NCBI GenBank assembly: GCA_030583925.1
Contig: CP129482.1
Span: 3,286,001 to 3,350,000, forward strand
Origin: Anaerolineales bacterium
GTDB lineage: Bacteria > Chloroflexota > Anaerolineae > Anaerolineales > Villigracilaceae
Length of the DNA stretch: 64,000 bases
Direction: 5' to 3'
The notes under the pieces were generated by a model. That model did no database searches. It was not told where the DNA came from and saw only the letters and a program-made list of their open reading frames with translations. The translations under genes and the position numbers were made by a program. The first letter of the stretch is position 1. Each line of letters opens with the position of its first letter. Below are positions 1 to 8,418 of this stretch, one piece after another.

Positions 1-93
1 GATTTGCATACATTCAAAGGCGTTGAGACAAGCAGGAATCCCTACCGCCGTAAGGCAATCCTTGAATCTGCTCAGGTTTATTATGTCGCGTGA
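1..93 (+). CDS. MNT-type nucleotidyltransferase antitoxin, C-terminal fragment
   Basis: An open frame enters from the left edge and ends at a TGA at 91-93, giving about 30 residues ending SAQVYYVA. It overlaps the start of the HepT-like gene at 83 by 11 bases, the usual coupling of MNT antitoxin and HEPN toxin genes. The C-terminal pattern of charged and basic residues followed by a hydrophobic tail fits small MNT proteins, but the catalytic GSxxxG...DxD region lies outside the window. The family call therefore rests mostly on the neighbouring gene. Confidence 0.55.
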   Translation, partial: DLHTFKGVETSRNPYRRKAILESAQVYYVA

Positions 94-418
94 CGATGCT
101 TACGTGTATGATATGCTGGAATCGGCGCAAGCCATCCTTGGCTATATGGCGGGGAAAACATGGGAGGAGTTTTCAAAGGATGCCCTTTTGCAAGACGCGG
201 TTGTTCGACGGCTTGAAATTATTGGAGAAGCGGCAGGCAGGGTCTCTGCTGAAACCCAGAAAAAATATTCCTATATTCCCTGGATGGCTATGAGGGGCAC
301 TCGGAATCGAGTTATTCATGGATACGATAACGTCCAGTTGGATATTATTTGGGATATCGTTCAGGATGACTTGCCAGGCCTGATAAACGAATTGCAAAAA
401 ATCATTCCCGCTTCCTAA
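83..418 (+). CDS. HepT-like HEPN ribonuclease toxin (DUF86)
   Basis: A 111-residue all-alpha protein of the HepT/DUF86 family. Near residues 80-90 it has the RNRVIHGY segment that matches the Rx4-6H catalytic motif of HEPN RNases. HEPN proteins of this type cleave RNA and are held inactive by a co-expressed MNT nucleotidyltransferase that modifies a Tyr next to the catalytic His; the HGY tripeptide needed for this is present. The ATG at 83 is preferred over the upstream ATG at 23 because it gives the standard family length and the short overlap with the preceding frame. The gene is followed by an unrelated peptidase gene. Confidence 0.8.
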   Translation: MSRDDAYVYDMLESAQAILGYMAGKTWEEFSKDALLQDAVVRRLEIIGEAAGRVSAETQKKYSYIPWMAMRGTRNRVIHGYDNVQLDIIWDIVQDDLPGLINELQKIIPAS

Positions 419-470
419 CCAACACTTTTTGGCGACAGAACGCTGTCGCCAATTTTTATCGGAGGATTTC

Positions 471-1934
471 ATGGCAGAAGAGAAAAAAGAAGAAAAGAAA
501 GAAGTCAAAGCCGTCGACAATCTCGTCACGACGAAACATTCCATTCGCATCGGCGGCAAGGCGGTGAAGTATTCCGTCACGGCGGGGACGATGGTGCTGA
601 AAGAGGAATCAGCCGACCGTGAGAAAGAAGCGGAGGGCGAAAAGCCGAAGGCGCAGATCTTCTTCGTCGCGTACACAAAAGATGGAGTCGGCGACACGGC
701 GAAGCGTCCGCTGACGTTTTCGTTCAACGGTGGACCTGGCTCGTCGTCCGTGTGGCTGCATCTCGGCGTGTTGGGTCCGCGCCGCGTGTTGATGACGAAC
801 GACGGCGAATTGCCGAAGCCGCCGTTTCAATTAAAGGACAACGAATACTCGATCCTCGATGAGACCGATCTGGTTTTCATTGACCCGATGAACACGGGAT
901 ACAGCCGACCTGTGACGGGCGAGAAGGCGAAAGAGTGGCACGGATTCAAAAAGGATATCGAATCGGTCGGCGATTTTATTCGGCTGTACACCACGCGTTA
1001 TAACCGATGGCTCTCGCCGAAATTTTTGATCGGTGAAAGTTATGGCACGACGCGCGCTTCGGGTCTTTCGGGATACTTGCAGGAACGGCATGGCATGTAC
1101 TTGAATGGACTGATGCTAGTCTCTGCCGTGCTCGATTTCACGACGATTGACTTCAACGTGAACAACGACTTGCCGTACATCATGTTCTTGCCTGGCTACA
1201 CCGCGACGGCTTGGTATCACGACGCGCTCAAACCGCACAAGCCATTGCAGGATTGGTTGAAGGAAGCTGAAGAGTTTACCCTCGGCGATTACGCCAAAGC
1301 CCTGCTCAAAGGCGCCTCGTTGACAAAAGAAGAACGCGCCGAGATCGTGAAGAAGGTTTCGTATTTCACGGGTATCTCGGAACAATTCATCGAACGCTCG
1401 AATCTGCGAATCAACGACCAGCATTACTTCAAGGAACTCCTGCGCGAGCGTGGACTCACCGTCGGTCGGCTCGACTCACGCTTGATCGGGCGCGATAGGC
1501 TCGGCGTCACTGAAAATGCCGAATACGATCCGTTGCTGACGAACATCATGGGTCCGTACACTGCCGCGTTCTACGATTACATCCGCCGCGAGTTGAAATT
1601 TGAATCCGATCTGCCGTATGAAATTCTGAGCGGCTTCGTGCATCCGTGGTCGTACAAAGAATTCGAGAATGCGTATGTCAACGTCGCTGAAACATTGCGC
1701 GCCGCGATGACCTACAACCCGTTTCTCAAAGTCTATGTGGCGAACGGCTATTACGATCTCGGCACGCCCTACTTCGCCACCGAATACACATTCGATCATC
1801 TCGGTCTCGACGAGTCGCTGCGCGGCAACATCACGATGGGCTACTACGAAGCGGGTCACATGATGTACATTCACATCCCGTCGTTGAAACAGATGAAGAA
1901 AGATCTGGCGGAATTCATTCGGAATTCTCGCTAA
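471..1934 (+). CDS. Serine carboxypeptidase, peptidase family S10
   Basis: A 487-residue protein of the S10 carboxypeptidase family, which removes C-terminal residues from peptides. The oxyanion-hole segment FNGGPGSSS is near residue 85. The nucleophile is Ser190 in GESYG, and Asp429 (in YYDLGTP) and His463 (in EAGHM) complete the triad. No signal peptide is visible; the N-terminus is a Lys/Glu-rich stretch, so the bacterial protein may be cytoplasmic. The ATG at 471 follows a good GGAGG ribosome-binding site at 462. It is the first gene of a run that continues with a small membrane protein. Confidence 0.9.
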   Translation: MAEEKKEEKKEVKAVDNLVTTKHSIRIGGKAVKYSVTAGTMVLKEESADREKEAEGEKPKAQIFFVAYTKDGVGDTAKRPLTFSFNGGPGSSSVWLHLGVLGPRRVLMTNDGELPKPPFQLKDNEYSILDETDLVFIDPMNTGYSRPVTGEKAKEWHGFKKDIESVGDFIRLYTTRYNRWLSPKFLIGESYGTTRASGLSGYLQERHGMYLNGLMLVSAVLDFTTIDFNVNNDLPYIMFLPGYTATAWYHDALKPHKPLQDWLKEAEEFTLGDYAKALLKGASLTKEERAEIVKKVSYFTGISEQFIERSNLRINDQHYFKELLRERGLTVGRLDSRLIGRDRLGVTENAEYDPLLTNIMGPYTAAFYDYIRRELKFESDLPYEILSGFVHPWSYKEFENAYVNVAETLRAAMTYNPFLKVYVANGYYDLGTPYFATEYTFDHLGLDESLRGNITMGYYEAGHMMYIHIPSLKQMKKDLAEFIRNSR

Positions 1935-1955
1935 ACTATTTCGAGTGGAGTTACC

Positions 1956-2306
1956 ATGGATTACGGACTGATCCTCACGCCTCTCTTGTTTCGCTTGCCG
2001 CTCTTTCTGTTGTGGCTGGTTTGCATTGTGGTGGCGGTCATGCGATGGAAAAAGCATCCGCGCACGTCGCTAGCGACGGTCCTCGGATGTCTCGTCCTAA
2101 GCGTATCGTCGTTTTTGCAGACGATCCTCCCGCCGTTGTTCCCCGCGCTTTTAGAACAGTCTTACGAAGCGCGATGGCTCGTTGACGTTTACTTCATCGT
2201 GATAAGAATTCTGCCATTTGTTGACCTGCTTGGTTGGATCTTTGTTTTGGTCGCCATCTTTGGCGAACGAAAGCAAATCACTGTATCACAGGAACCCACT
2301 GCATGA
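1956..2306 (+). CDS. Small membrane protein of unknown function, three predicted helices
   Basis: A 116-residue hydrophobic protein with membrane segments at about residues 7-29, 40-57 and 75-102 and a short polar tail. I do not recognise a family. It begins 22 bases after the carboxypeptidase and its stop overlaps the next gene's ATG, so it is probably translated with both neighbours. Confidence 0.6.
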   Translation: MDYGLILTPLLFRLPLFLLWLVCIVVAVMRWKKHPRTSLATVLGCLVLSVSSFLQTILPPLFPALLEQSYEARWLVDVYFIVIRILPFVDLLGWIFVLVAIFGERKQITVSQEPTA

Positions 2307-3367
2307 ACCTCGACGATCTCGAACGCTTCAAAAAACTCGACACCCTCAACATGCTCGGCGAGATTGACAACCTCCCCGACCAACTCGCCTACGCCTACCA
2401 ACTCGGCATGAAACACGCCTTGCCCGATTGGAAAAATTTTCGGCAGGTGGTCATCGCAGGCATGGGCGGATCCGCCATCGGCGCGGACTTGCTCGCCGCG
2501 TACTGCGCTTCTCTCTCCCTTTTGCCTGTCTCAGTCCATCGAGATTATGCCCTGCCTCGACATGCCCGCGGCGAAGAGACTCTCGTCGTCTGCTCGTCGC
2601 ACTCAGGCAACACGGAAGAAACACTCGACGCGTTCGAGTCCGCTCGAAAGGCGGAATGCCGCGTGATCGTCGTCTGCACGGGCGGCGAATTGGCGAAGCG
2701 CGCAAAAGCCAACAACATCCCTGTCTGGACGTTCGATCACGCGGGTCAACCACGCGCCGCGGTGGGATTCTCGTTCGGGCTTTTGCTCGCCATGTTCGAA
2801 CGACTCGGTTTCGTCCCGATTCAAGCCAAAGAGGTGGAAGACGCGGTCGCGTCCATGAAGCGGAGTCAACAACACTTGAAGGCTGATGTTCCCGCAGTGA
2901 AAAATCCCGCCAAACGTTACGCGGGTCAATTGATGGGGAGGTGGGTGACGTTCATGGGGTCGGGCTTGCTCAGCGTTGTGGCGCGCCGCTGGAAGGGACA
3001 GATCAACGAGGTGGCGAAAGCGGGCGCCAACTTCGAGTTCCTGCCCGAAGCCGATCACAACACGCTGGCTGGCACGAAAAACCCCGAAGAGACTCTCAAC
3101 GCCCACACGATGACCCTCTTCCTGCGCGCCCCTTCCGACCATCCGCGCAATCGTTTACGCTCCGACCTCACTCGCAAAGCCTTTATGCTCGAAGGCATGA
3201 ACACGGATTACATCGACGCGCGCGGCAACACCCCCCTCGCCCACATGTGGACTTCGATTTTATTCGGCGATTACATGGCATATTATCTCGCCATGGGCTA
3301 CGGCGTTGATCCCACTCCGATTCAAGCGCTGGTCGAATTCAAAGAGGCAATGAAGGAAGCGAAGTAA
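2303..3367 (+). CDS. Bifunctional phosphoglucose/phosphomannose isomerase
   Basis: A 354-residue SIS-domain protein. The first SIS domain has the segment GMGGSAIGADLL (about residues 53-64) followed by CSSHSGNTEETL; the C-terminal PGI-type segment includes the Glu/His-containing EADHNTLAG. Family members interconvert glucose-6-P and fructose-6-P and also mannose-6-P and fructose-6-P, feeding glycolysis and sugar-nucleotide synthesis. The ATG at 2303 overlaps the upstream TGA and gives the normal length; longer starts would run into the upstream gene. Glycosyltransferase genes downstream fit a role in supplying activated sugars. Confidence 0.88.
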   Translation: MNLDDLERFKKLDTLNMLGEIDNLPDQLAYAYQLGMKHALPDWKNFRQVVIAGMGGSAIGADLLAAYCASLSLLPVSVHRDYALPRHARGEETLVVCSSHSGNTEETLDAFESARKAECRVIVVCTGGELAKRAKANNIPVWTFDHAGQPRAAVGFSFGLLLAMFERLGFVPIQAKEVEDAVASMKRSQQHLKADVPAVKNPAKRYAGQLMGRWVTFMGSGLLSVVARRWKGQINEVAKAGANFEFLPEADHNTLAGTKNPEETLNAHTMTLFLRAPSDHPRNRLRSDLTRKAFMLEGMNTDYIDARGNTPLAHMWTSILFGDYMAYYLAMGYGVDPTPIQALVEFKEAMKEAK

Positions 3368-3372
3368 AAAGA

Positions 3373-3442
3373 TTCACCGCGAAGACCGCCAAGGTCGCTA
3401 AGTTTAAGAATTCTTTGCGCTCTTAGCGACCTTCGCGGTAAA
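3373..3442. repeat. Palindromic intergenic repeat, CACCGCGAAG type
   Basis: An imperfect inverted repeat with outer arms of the TTCACCGCGAAG / CTTCGCGGTAAA type fills most of the space between the isomerase and sulfotransferase genes. A related copy is at 38191-38264. Confidence 0.7.
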
Positions 3443-3448
3443 CAGCCC

Positions 3449-4297
3449 ATGTCCCTCAAATCCACAATTCGACAAGTAATTTATCAATCTGAAAAACTAA
3501 TTCAGCGCTTTCGATTTTCATCCCAGCCACCCGACCTCCCAATCCTCCTCGGAATTTCATTCCCCAAAAGCGGAACACATCTGCTCGATCAAATTTTGCT
3601 CGGCTTTTCAAACGTCGCGCCGTATGCCAAACGCCTGCATTCATTTTATGCCGAATACGAAGGCGAAAGCGGAACGAAGCGCGTGCCTGAGCAAGCCCTC
3701 CGCTGGCTCGACTCGCTTCGCCCGCGCGATGTCGCGTCGGCGCATCTCTTTGCGCGACCCGAAGCGGTTGCCCGCGTCGCTTCATCCCAGTTCATTCCGT
3801 ATTTTATCTTCCGCGACCCGCGCGATGTGGTCGTCTCGCATGTTTTCTACGTCACCGAGATGGAAAAGAATCACGTCCATCACGCCTATTACCAGTCGCT
3901 TCCCGATTTCGACGCGCGACTGAAAGTCAGCATTCTCGGACGCCCCGATGCCGATGTGGAATTTCCCAACATCGCCGAACGCTTCGCTCCCTACATGGAT
4001 TGGCTGAATCATCCCGAAGTATTGGCGATTCATTTTGAAGATTTGATCCATGACCGCGCGGCGGCGTTGTCTCGCATTTTGGATCATTTCCTCGCCCGCG
4101 GCCCGCTTCAAACGCCCCGCGAGCTGATTCTCGACTCCCTCGAATCCGCCATCAACCCGACAAAGTCTCCCACCTTCCGCTCGGGGAAGACGGGTGAATG
4201 GAAAAAATATTTCACCGACGAGCATAAAAAGATTTTCAATGAAGTCGCTGGCGATTTGTTGATAAGATTGGGATATGAAAAAAATTTCGATTGGTAG
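3449..4297 (+). CDS. Sulfotransferase domain protein
   Basis: A 282-residue PAPS-dependent sulfotransferase-like protein. The 5'-phosphosulfate-binding loop is PKSGTHLL (about residues 39-46), and the 3'-phosphate-binding segment is FRDPRDVVVSH (about residues 120-130). A later Lys/Gly-containing stretch, RSGKTGEWKK, matches the RKGxxGxWK cofactor motif. Such enzymes place sulfate on carbohydrates, lipids or small alcohols; the substrate cannot be read from sequence. Position before two glycosyltransferases suggests a surface glycan or glycolipid. Confidence 0.85.
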   Translation: MSLKSTIRQVIYQSEKLIQRFRFSSQPPDLPILLGISFPKSGTHLLDQILLGFSNVAPYAKRLHSFYAEYEGESGTKRVPEQALRWLDSLRPRDVASAHLFARPEAVARVASSQFIPYFIFRDPRDVVVSHVFYVTEMEKNHVHHAYYQSLPDFDARLKVSILGRPDADVEFPNIAERFAPYMDWLNHPEVLAIHFEDLIHDRAAALSRILDHFLARGPLQTPRELILDSLESAINPTKSPTFRSGKTGEWKKYFTDEHKKIFNEVAGDLLIRLGYEKNFDW

Positions 4298-4304
4298 CGA
4301 CAAC

Positions 4305-5813
4305 ATGAAACCATCCAAATCATTCTTCACCGACACGAACATTCTGCTTTTGCTGGGGTTGGCTCTATTTCTCCTGCACATGTTCACCAATCATCAGTAT
4401 GGATTCCATCAGGATGAATTAGTAGTGATGGACAATGCGAACAACCTCGATTGGGGCTATATCGAATATCCGCCGTTGACTCCGTTCCTCGACCGTATTG
4501 AAACGACCTTGTTCGGCTTTTCCCTCGTCAGCGCGCGGACGTTCGCCGCGCTGGCTCATTCGATCGTGCTGGTATTGGCGGGCTTGATGGCGCGCGAACT
4601 CGGCGGTAAGCGCGCGGCGCAAATCCTTGCCGCGCTGGTCTCTGCCATTGCGCCGATTGCCTTGATTCAAGGATCGTTGATTCAATATGTCACGTTCGAC
4701 TTTCTGTGGTCGGTATTAATCGCCTACCTTCTTATCCGCTTGTTGAAATCGGACAATGCGCGCGGCTGGCTGGGAATCGGCGCGGTCATCGGTTTGGGGA
4801 TGATGACCAAGTACACGATGGCTTTCTTTGCCGCAGGTCTGGCAGGAGGCGTGTTGCTGACCGATGCGCGGCGTTATTTGCGGAGCAAATGGCTGTGGGG
4901 CGGAGTTGTCATCTCGTTGTTGATTTTCCTTCCCAATCTGATTTGGCAGATCCAACATAACTTCATTTCGCTTGAATTTCTTTCGAGCATCCACGCGCGG
5001 GATGTGGCTATTGGTCGCGCTGACGATTATTTGATGGAACAATTCCTGCTTTCATCGAATCCGTTCACGGTTTTGTTTTGGATGGCGGGTTTGTATTACT
5101 ATTTTTTCACGGGGGCTGGCAAGCAGTTTCGAGCCATTGGCTGGATGTTCGTCATCACGTTTTTCATTTATCTGTTCACACAGGGGCGTTCGTATTATCA
5201 AGCGCCTGCTTACCCGATGTTGATCGCCGCTGGCGCCGTCGTCTGGCAGGGGTGGACGGAAAAACTGTCGGCGGTGAAAACGCGTCTGGCGACTGGGGCA
5301 ACCTGGGGGTTGGTCGGAATCGGGGCGCTCGTCGGTGGAGCGTTGTCTTTGCCGATCGCGCCGATTAATTCTTCGCTGTGGAATGTCACAAGCGAGGTCC
5401 ACGATATTTTTACCGAGCAGATTGGCTGGGACGAAATGGTTCAAACGGTCGCGGGGATTTACGCTGATCTGCCCGAGGATGAAAAATCCCGCGCGGGAAT
5501 CCTTGCGGGTGAAAACGATGAAGCCGCGGCGTTGAATTTGCTCGGCGGCGAATATGGTCTGCCCAAAGCGATCAGCGGAGGGAACACGTTTTATTTGCGC
5601 GGCTATGGAAACCCTCCACCTGAAACGTTGATCGTTGTCGGTTTTACTCAAGATGCTGTCGATTCGCTTTTTGCAGATTGTGTTGTGACAGAGACAGTGA
5701 CAAATCAATACAACGTTGAAAACGACCTGCGCGATTCGCCGAATATTTACGTGTGTCGAAACCCACGCTTGCCGTGGGATGAGTTGTGGGAAAAGTTAAA
5801 ACGATATTCATGA
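4305..5813 (+). CDS. Membrane glycosyltransferase, GT39/PMT_2 (ArnT-like)
   Basis: A 502-residue polytopic membrane protein with about ten hydrophobic helices. The first extracytoplasmic loop holds FHQDELVVMDNA and IEYPPLTP, matching the acidic (DE) and YPP motifs of lipid-linked-sugar transferases of the PMT/ArnT type. These move a sugar from a polyprenyl phosphate donor to a protein or lipid acceptor outside the membrane. The C-terminal ~120 residues are soluble. An alternative ATG at 4275 would overlap the sulfotransferase by 23 bases; the one at 4305 is preferred but the choice is not certain. Confidence 0.85.
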   Translation: MKPSKSFFTDTNILLLLGLALFLLHMFTNHQYGFHQDELVVMDNANNLDWGYIEYPPLTPFLDRIETTLFGFSLVSARTFAALAHSIVLVLAGLMARELGGKRAAQILAALVSAIAPIALIQGSLIQYVTFDFLWSVLIAYLLIRLLKSDNARGWLGIGAVIGLGMMTKYTMAFFAAGLAGGVLLTDARRYLRSKWLWGGVVISLLIFLPNLIWQIQHNFISLEFLSSIHARDVAIGRADDYLMEQFLLSSNPFTVLFWMAGLYYYFFTGAGKQFRAIGWMFVITFFIYLFTQGRSYYQAPAYPMLIAAGAVVWQGWTEKLSAVKTRLATGATWGLVGIGALVGGALSLPIAPINSSLWNVTSEVHDIFTEQIGWDEMVQTVAGIYADLPEDEKSRAGILAGENDEAAALNLLGGEYGLPKAISGGNTFYLRGYGNPPPETLIVVGFTQDAVDSLFADCVVTETVTNQYNVENDLRDSPNIYVCRNPRLPWDELWEKLKRYS

Positions 5814-6739
5814 ACTGTTCCATCGTCATCCGCGCGTACAACGAGGAGAAGCACATCGGGCGTTTGCTGGAGGGAATCAAACAACAGACGGTCAAAAATG
5901 TGGAGATCATCCTCGTCGATTCTGGCTCGACCGATAGGACAGTTTCGATTGCCGAGTCGTTCGAGGCGCGGGTTGTGCGGATTCCGTCGGCGGAGTTTAC
6001 GTTTGGGAGGTCGCTCAACTTCGGGGTCCGCGCAGCGACGCGGGAATTTGTCGTCATCGCCAGCGCGCACGTGTATCCGGTCTATCCCGATTGGCTAGAG
6101 AGTTTGCTTCGTCCGTTTGAAGATGGAAGTATCGCGCTTACATACGGCAAACAGCGTGGACCTGAGTCGGCGAACTTTTCAGAGCAACAAATTTTTCACC
6201 AGTGGTATCCCGACGTAAGCAATTTCAATCAGCCGACTGCGTTTTGCAACAACGCCAATGCCGCGATACGCAAAAGTTTATGGGAGAAAAATCCATACGA
6301 TGAAACGCTCACGGGGCTGGAAGATCTGGCGTGGGCGAAGTGGGCGAAGGAACAGGGATACAAAATCGCCTACGTCGCCGAAGCGGAGATCGTCCACGTC
6401 CACAACGAGACGCCGCGCGGCGTGTTCAACCGTTACCGCCGCGAAGCGATGGCGTTGAGGCGGATTTATCCCGAAGCGCATTTCAACTTTTATGATTTCC
6501 TGCGTTTGACGGTCTCCAACATTTTCAGCGACTTGTGGCATGCAGCGCGTGAACGAAAGCTGTTGAGGAATTTCGCTTCGATATTCTGGTTCCGCTTCAT
6601 GCAGTTCCACGGCACCCGCATGGGTCACCGCGAGACGAGCCTGGTCACGCCGCAATTGCGAGAGACGTTTTATTATGCGAGGGGAAGAAAGAGGAAAGAG
6701 GAAAACGAGAGAGATGTGAAGCCGATTCGGTATGATTAG
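5810..6739 (+). CDS. Glycosyltransferase family 2
   Basis: A 309-residue GT-A glycosyltransferase. It begins SIVIRAYNEEKHIG, has DSGSTDRT near residue 43, an acidic LEDLAWAKWA segment near residue 180, and a basic C-terminal region. The ATG overlaps the stop of the membrane transferase (ATGA), so the two are probably co-translated. The acceptor is unknown; extracellular polysaccharide or glycoprotein synthesis is the likely setting. The last 15 residues are highly charged. Confidence 0.88.
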   Translation: MNCSIVIRAYNEEKHIGRLLEGIKQQTVKNVEIILVDSGSTDRTVSIAESFEARVVRIPSAEFTFGRSLNFGVRAATREFVVIASAHVYPVYPDWLESLLRPFEDGSIALTYGKQRGPESANFSEQQIFHQWYPDVSNFNQPTAFCNNANAAIRKSLWEKNPYDETLTGLEDLAWAKWAKEQGYKIAYVAEAEIVHVHNETPRGVFNRYRREAMALRRIYPEAHFNFYDFLRLTVSNIFSDLWHAARERKLLRNFASIFWFRFMQFHGTRMGHRETSLVTPQLRETFYYARGRKRKEENERDVKPIRYD

Positions 6740-6752
6740 GTATAATAGCGAT

Positions 6753-7079
6753 ATGGAAAAGATAACCAGAAAAGCCATTTCCGAATTTGCGCAAAAAGCC
6801 GCCAAACATTTCAATCCTGATAAGATCATTTTGTTTGGTTCGTATGCTTATGGTAAACCTAATCGGGATTCCGATGTGGATGTTCTGGTGATCATGCCAT
6901 TCAAGGGACGCAACCCCGAAAAGGCAACTGAAATTTGGATGGCCACCAAACCGAATTTTCCAATTGACATTATGGTTCGCAAACCTGCTGAATTGAAAAA
7001 ACGCTTGAAGTTGGGCGATGTTTTCTTGCGCGAGATCGTGGAAAAAGGCAAAGTCCTCTATGAAGCCGCTCACGCGTGA
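6753..7079 (+). CDS. MNT-domain nucleotidyltransferase antitoxin
   Basis: A 108-residue minimal nucleotidyltransferase. The signature LFGSYAYGKPNRDSDVDVLV gives the GSx10DxD catalytic motif, and a further Asp lies in FPIDIMV. Proteins of this kind neutralise partner HEPN toxins by transferring AMP or another nucleotide. The ATG at 6753 is chosen because the upstream ATG at 6732 lies in the tail of the glycosyltransferase. It overlaps the HEPN gene by 17 bases. Confidence 0.85.
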   Translation: MEKITRKAISEFAQKAAKHFNPDKIILFGSYAYGKPNRDSDVDVLVIMPFKGRNPEKATEIWMATKPNFPIDIMVRKPAELKKRLKLGDVFLREIVEKGKVLYEAAHA

Positions 7080-7449
7080 GTGGGTTGAGAAGGCTGAGAA
7101 TGATTGGGGGTCGCTGAACCGAGAGGTCCGAGCGCGTAAAAATCCGAATTATGATGCCGCATGTTTCTTCGCACAACAATGCGTGGAAAAATATCTCAAA
7201 GCGCGTCTCGTGGAAGCAAACATTTATTTCAAGAAAATTCACGATCTCACGTATTTGCTGGGTCTGGTCAATAAGGTGGAACCGTTTTGGAATTCGTACG
7301 AACAGGATTTTCGACTGTTGACGGATTACGCGGTCGAGTTTCGGTATCCCGGCGCGTCAGCCGATTTGGAAATTGCAAAACTGGCACGAAAAGTATGCAA
7401 AAGTTTTCGAGCCACTGCTCGTCAAGTTCTTGGGCTGAAACAAAAATAA
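7063..7449 (+). CDS. HEPN domain toxin partner
   Basis: A 128-residue HEPN-domain protein with the typical first-helix pattern REWVEKAENDWGSLNRE and the conserved CFFAQQCVEKYLKARL helix. It starts inside the end of the MNT gene, a strong sign of a coupled pair. The canonical Rx4-6H motif is weak (the later segment reads RLLTDYAVEFRYPG), so this belongs to the HEPN group paired with MNT proteins outside the HepT subfamily, and its RNase activity is less certain. Confidence 0.8.
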   Translation, partial: KPLTREWVEKAENDWGSLNREVRARKNPNYDAACFFAQQCVEKYLKARLVEANIYFKKIHDLTYLLGLVNKVEPFWNSYEQDFRLLTDYAVEFRYPGASADLEIAKLARKVCKSFRATARQVLGLKQK

Positions 7450-7489
7450 GCCGCCAAGTACTGACAGTAAAATGCGCTGATAGCGACAA

Positions 7490-8338
7490 TCAATTCGACA
7501 GCGCATGTTCCAGTGTTTTGACACGTTCAATCCCCGTGTACACGTTGAAACAATTTCCTCTCAGGAAGCCGATCAAGGTAATGCCGAACCGCTCGGCGAC
7601 TTCCACCGCCAGACTGCTCGGCGCAGAGACGGCGCAGAAGATCGGCGCTCCCGCGACATAACTTTTTTGCAGTAGTTCGTAACTGGCGCGTCCGCTGACC
7701 ATGAGGATTCGGTTGTGAAATGGCAGTTGATCGTTCATCACGCCCCAGCCGATCAATTTATCGAGTGCGTTGTGGCGACCCACGTCTTCACGGACGGCAA
7801 GCAAATTTCCGTCGAGGTCGAAGAGCGCGGCGGCGTGGAGCCCGCCCGTGGATTCGAAGAGGTCTTGCGCTTGGCGAAGTTTATCGGGCAGGGAGGTGAT
7901 CAGCGAAGAATTGACGACGGGTCCGCTGGGGATGGCGGGAATGTTTCTTTGGCTCAGATCGTCCAACAAGGTCGCGCCGCACACGCCGCAGGCGCTGTTG
8001 GCGAGAAAATTCCGTTCGAATTGATGAAGGTGAGGCAGTGAATCAGCCGTCAGTTGGACGCGAAGCGAGTTGTATTCCTGTTGCTTGTCGTCCACGCAGT
8101 AGGTCATGCCGCTGAAATCGTCTTTGCCGCGAGCGATCCCCTCGCTGAACATGAATCCCGCCGCGAGGTCGTAGTCGTTGCCCGGCGTACGCATGGTGAT
8201 GGCGAGCGTTTTTTGCTCGTCGCCCGCGCGCAACAAGATCTCCAACGGTTCTTCGGTGGCGAGCGTATCCTTTTTGCGCGTGAGGCGGTTTTTATCGATC
8301 TTCCACACGGAACGTTTTTTGTTGCTAAATCTCGACAT
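7490..8338 (-). CDS. fdhD: Formate dehydrogenase accessory sulfurtransferase FdhD
   Basis: A 282-residue FdhD. Family members pass sulfur from the cysteine desulfurase to the bis-MGD cofactor of formate dehydrogenase, which is required for activity. The mobile-loop cysteines are in SACGVCGATL, and the C-terminal half has GRASYELLQK, AVSAPSSLA and GFLRGNCFNVYTG, all typical. The ATG at 8338 (MSRFSNKKR) is preferred to one 45 bases upstream. It lies downstream of fdhA1 on the same strand, separated by a hairpin. Confidence 0.93.
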   Translation of the reverse strand: MSRFSNKKRSVWKIDKNRLTRKKDTLATEEPLEILLRAGDEQKTLAITMRTPGNDYDLAAGFMFSEGIARGKDDFSGMTYCVDDKQQEYNSLRVQLTADSLPHLHQFERNFLANSACGVCGATLLDDLSQRNIPAIPSGPVVNSSLITSLPDKLRQAQDLFESTGGLHAAALFDLDGNLLAVREDVGRHNALDKLIGWGVMNDQLPFHNRILMVSGRASYELLQKSYVAGAPIFCAVSAPSSLAVEVAERFGITLIGFLRGNCFNVYTGIERVKTLEHALSN

Positions 8339-8359
8339 GCCTGCCTTCTTAAATAGATG

Positions 8360-8407
8360 GGCGACCCGCCCGGTGAAATCCAAACTCTTTCACACAGACG
8401 GGTCGCC
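8360..8407. terminator. Two-step hairpin between fdhA1 and fdhD
   Basis: Outer arms GGCGACCCG (8360-8368) and CGGGTCGCC (8399-8407) are perfectly complementary. Inner arms GTGAAA (8373-8378) and TTTCAC (8388-8393) add a second stem. No clear T-run follows on the minus strand, so it may be a processing or attenuation site instead of a strong terminator. Confidence 0.45.
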
Positions 8408-8418
8408 TTTGCGTTTTC

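Noticed and set aside
6732..6752. Upstream ATG for the MNT antitoxin at 6732
   Set aside because: It adds seven residues that overlap the glycosyltransferase tail and are not part of the MNT fold.
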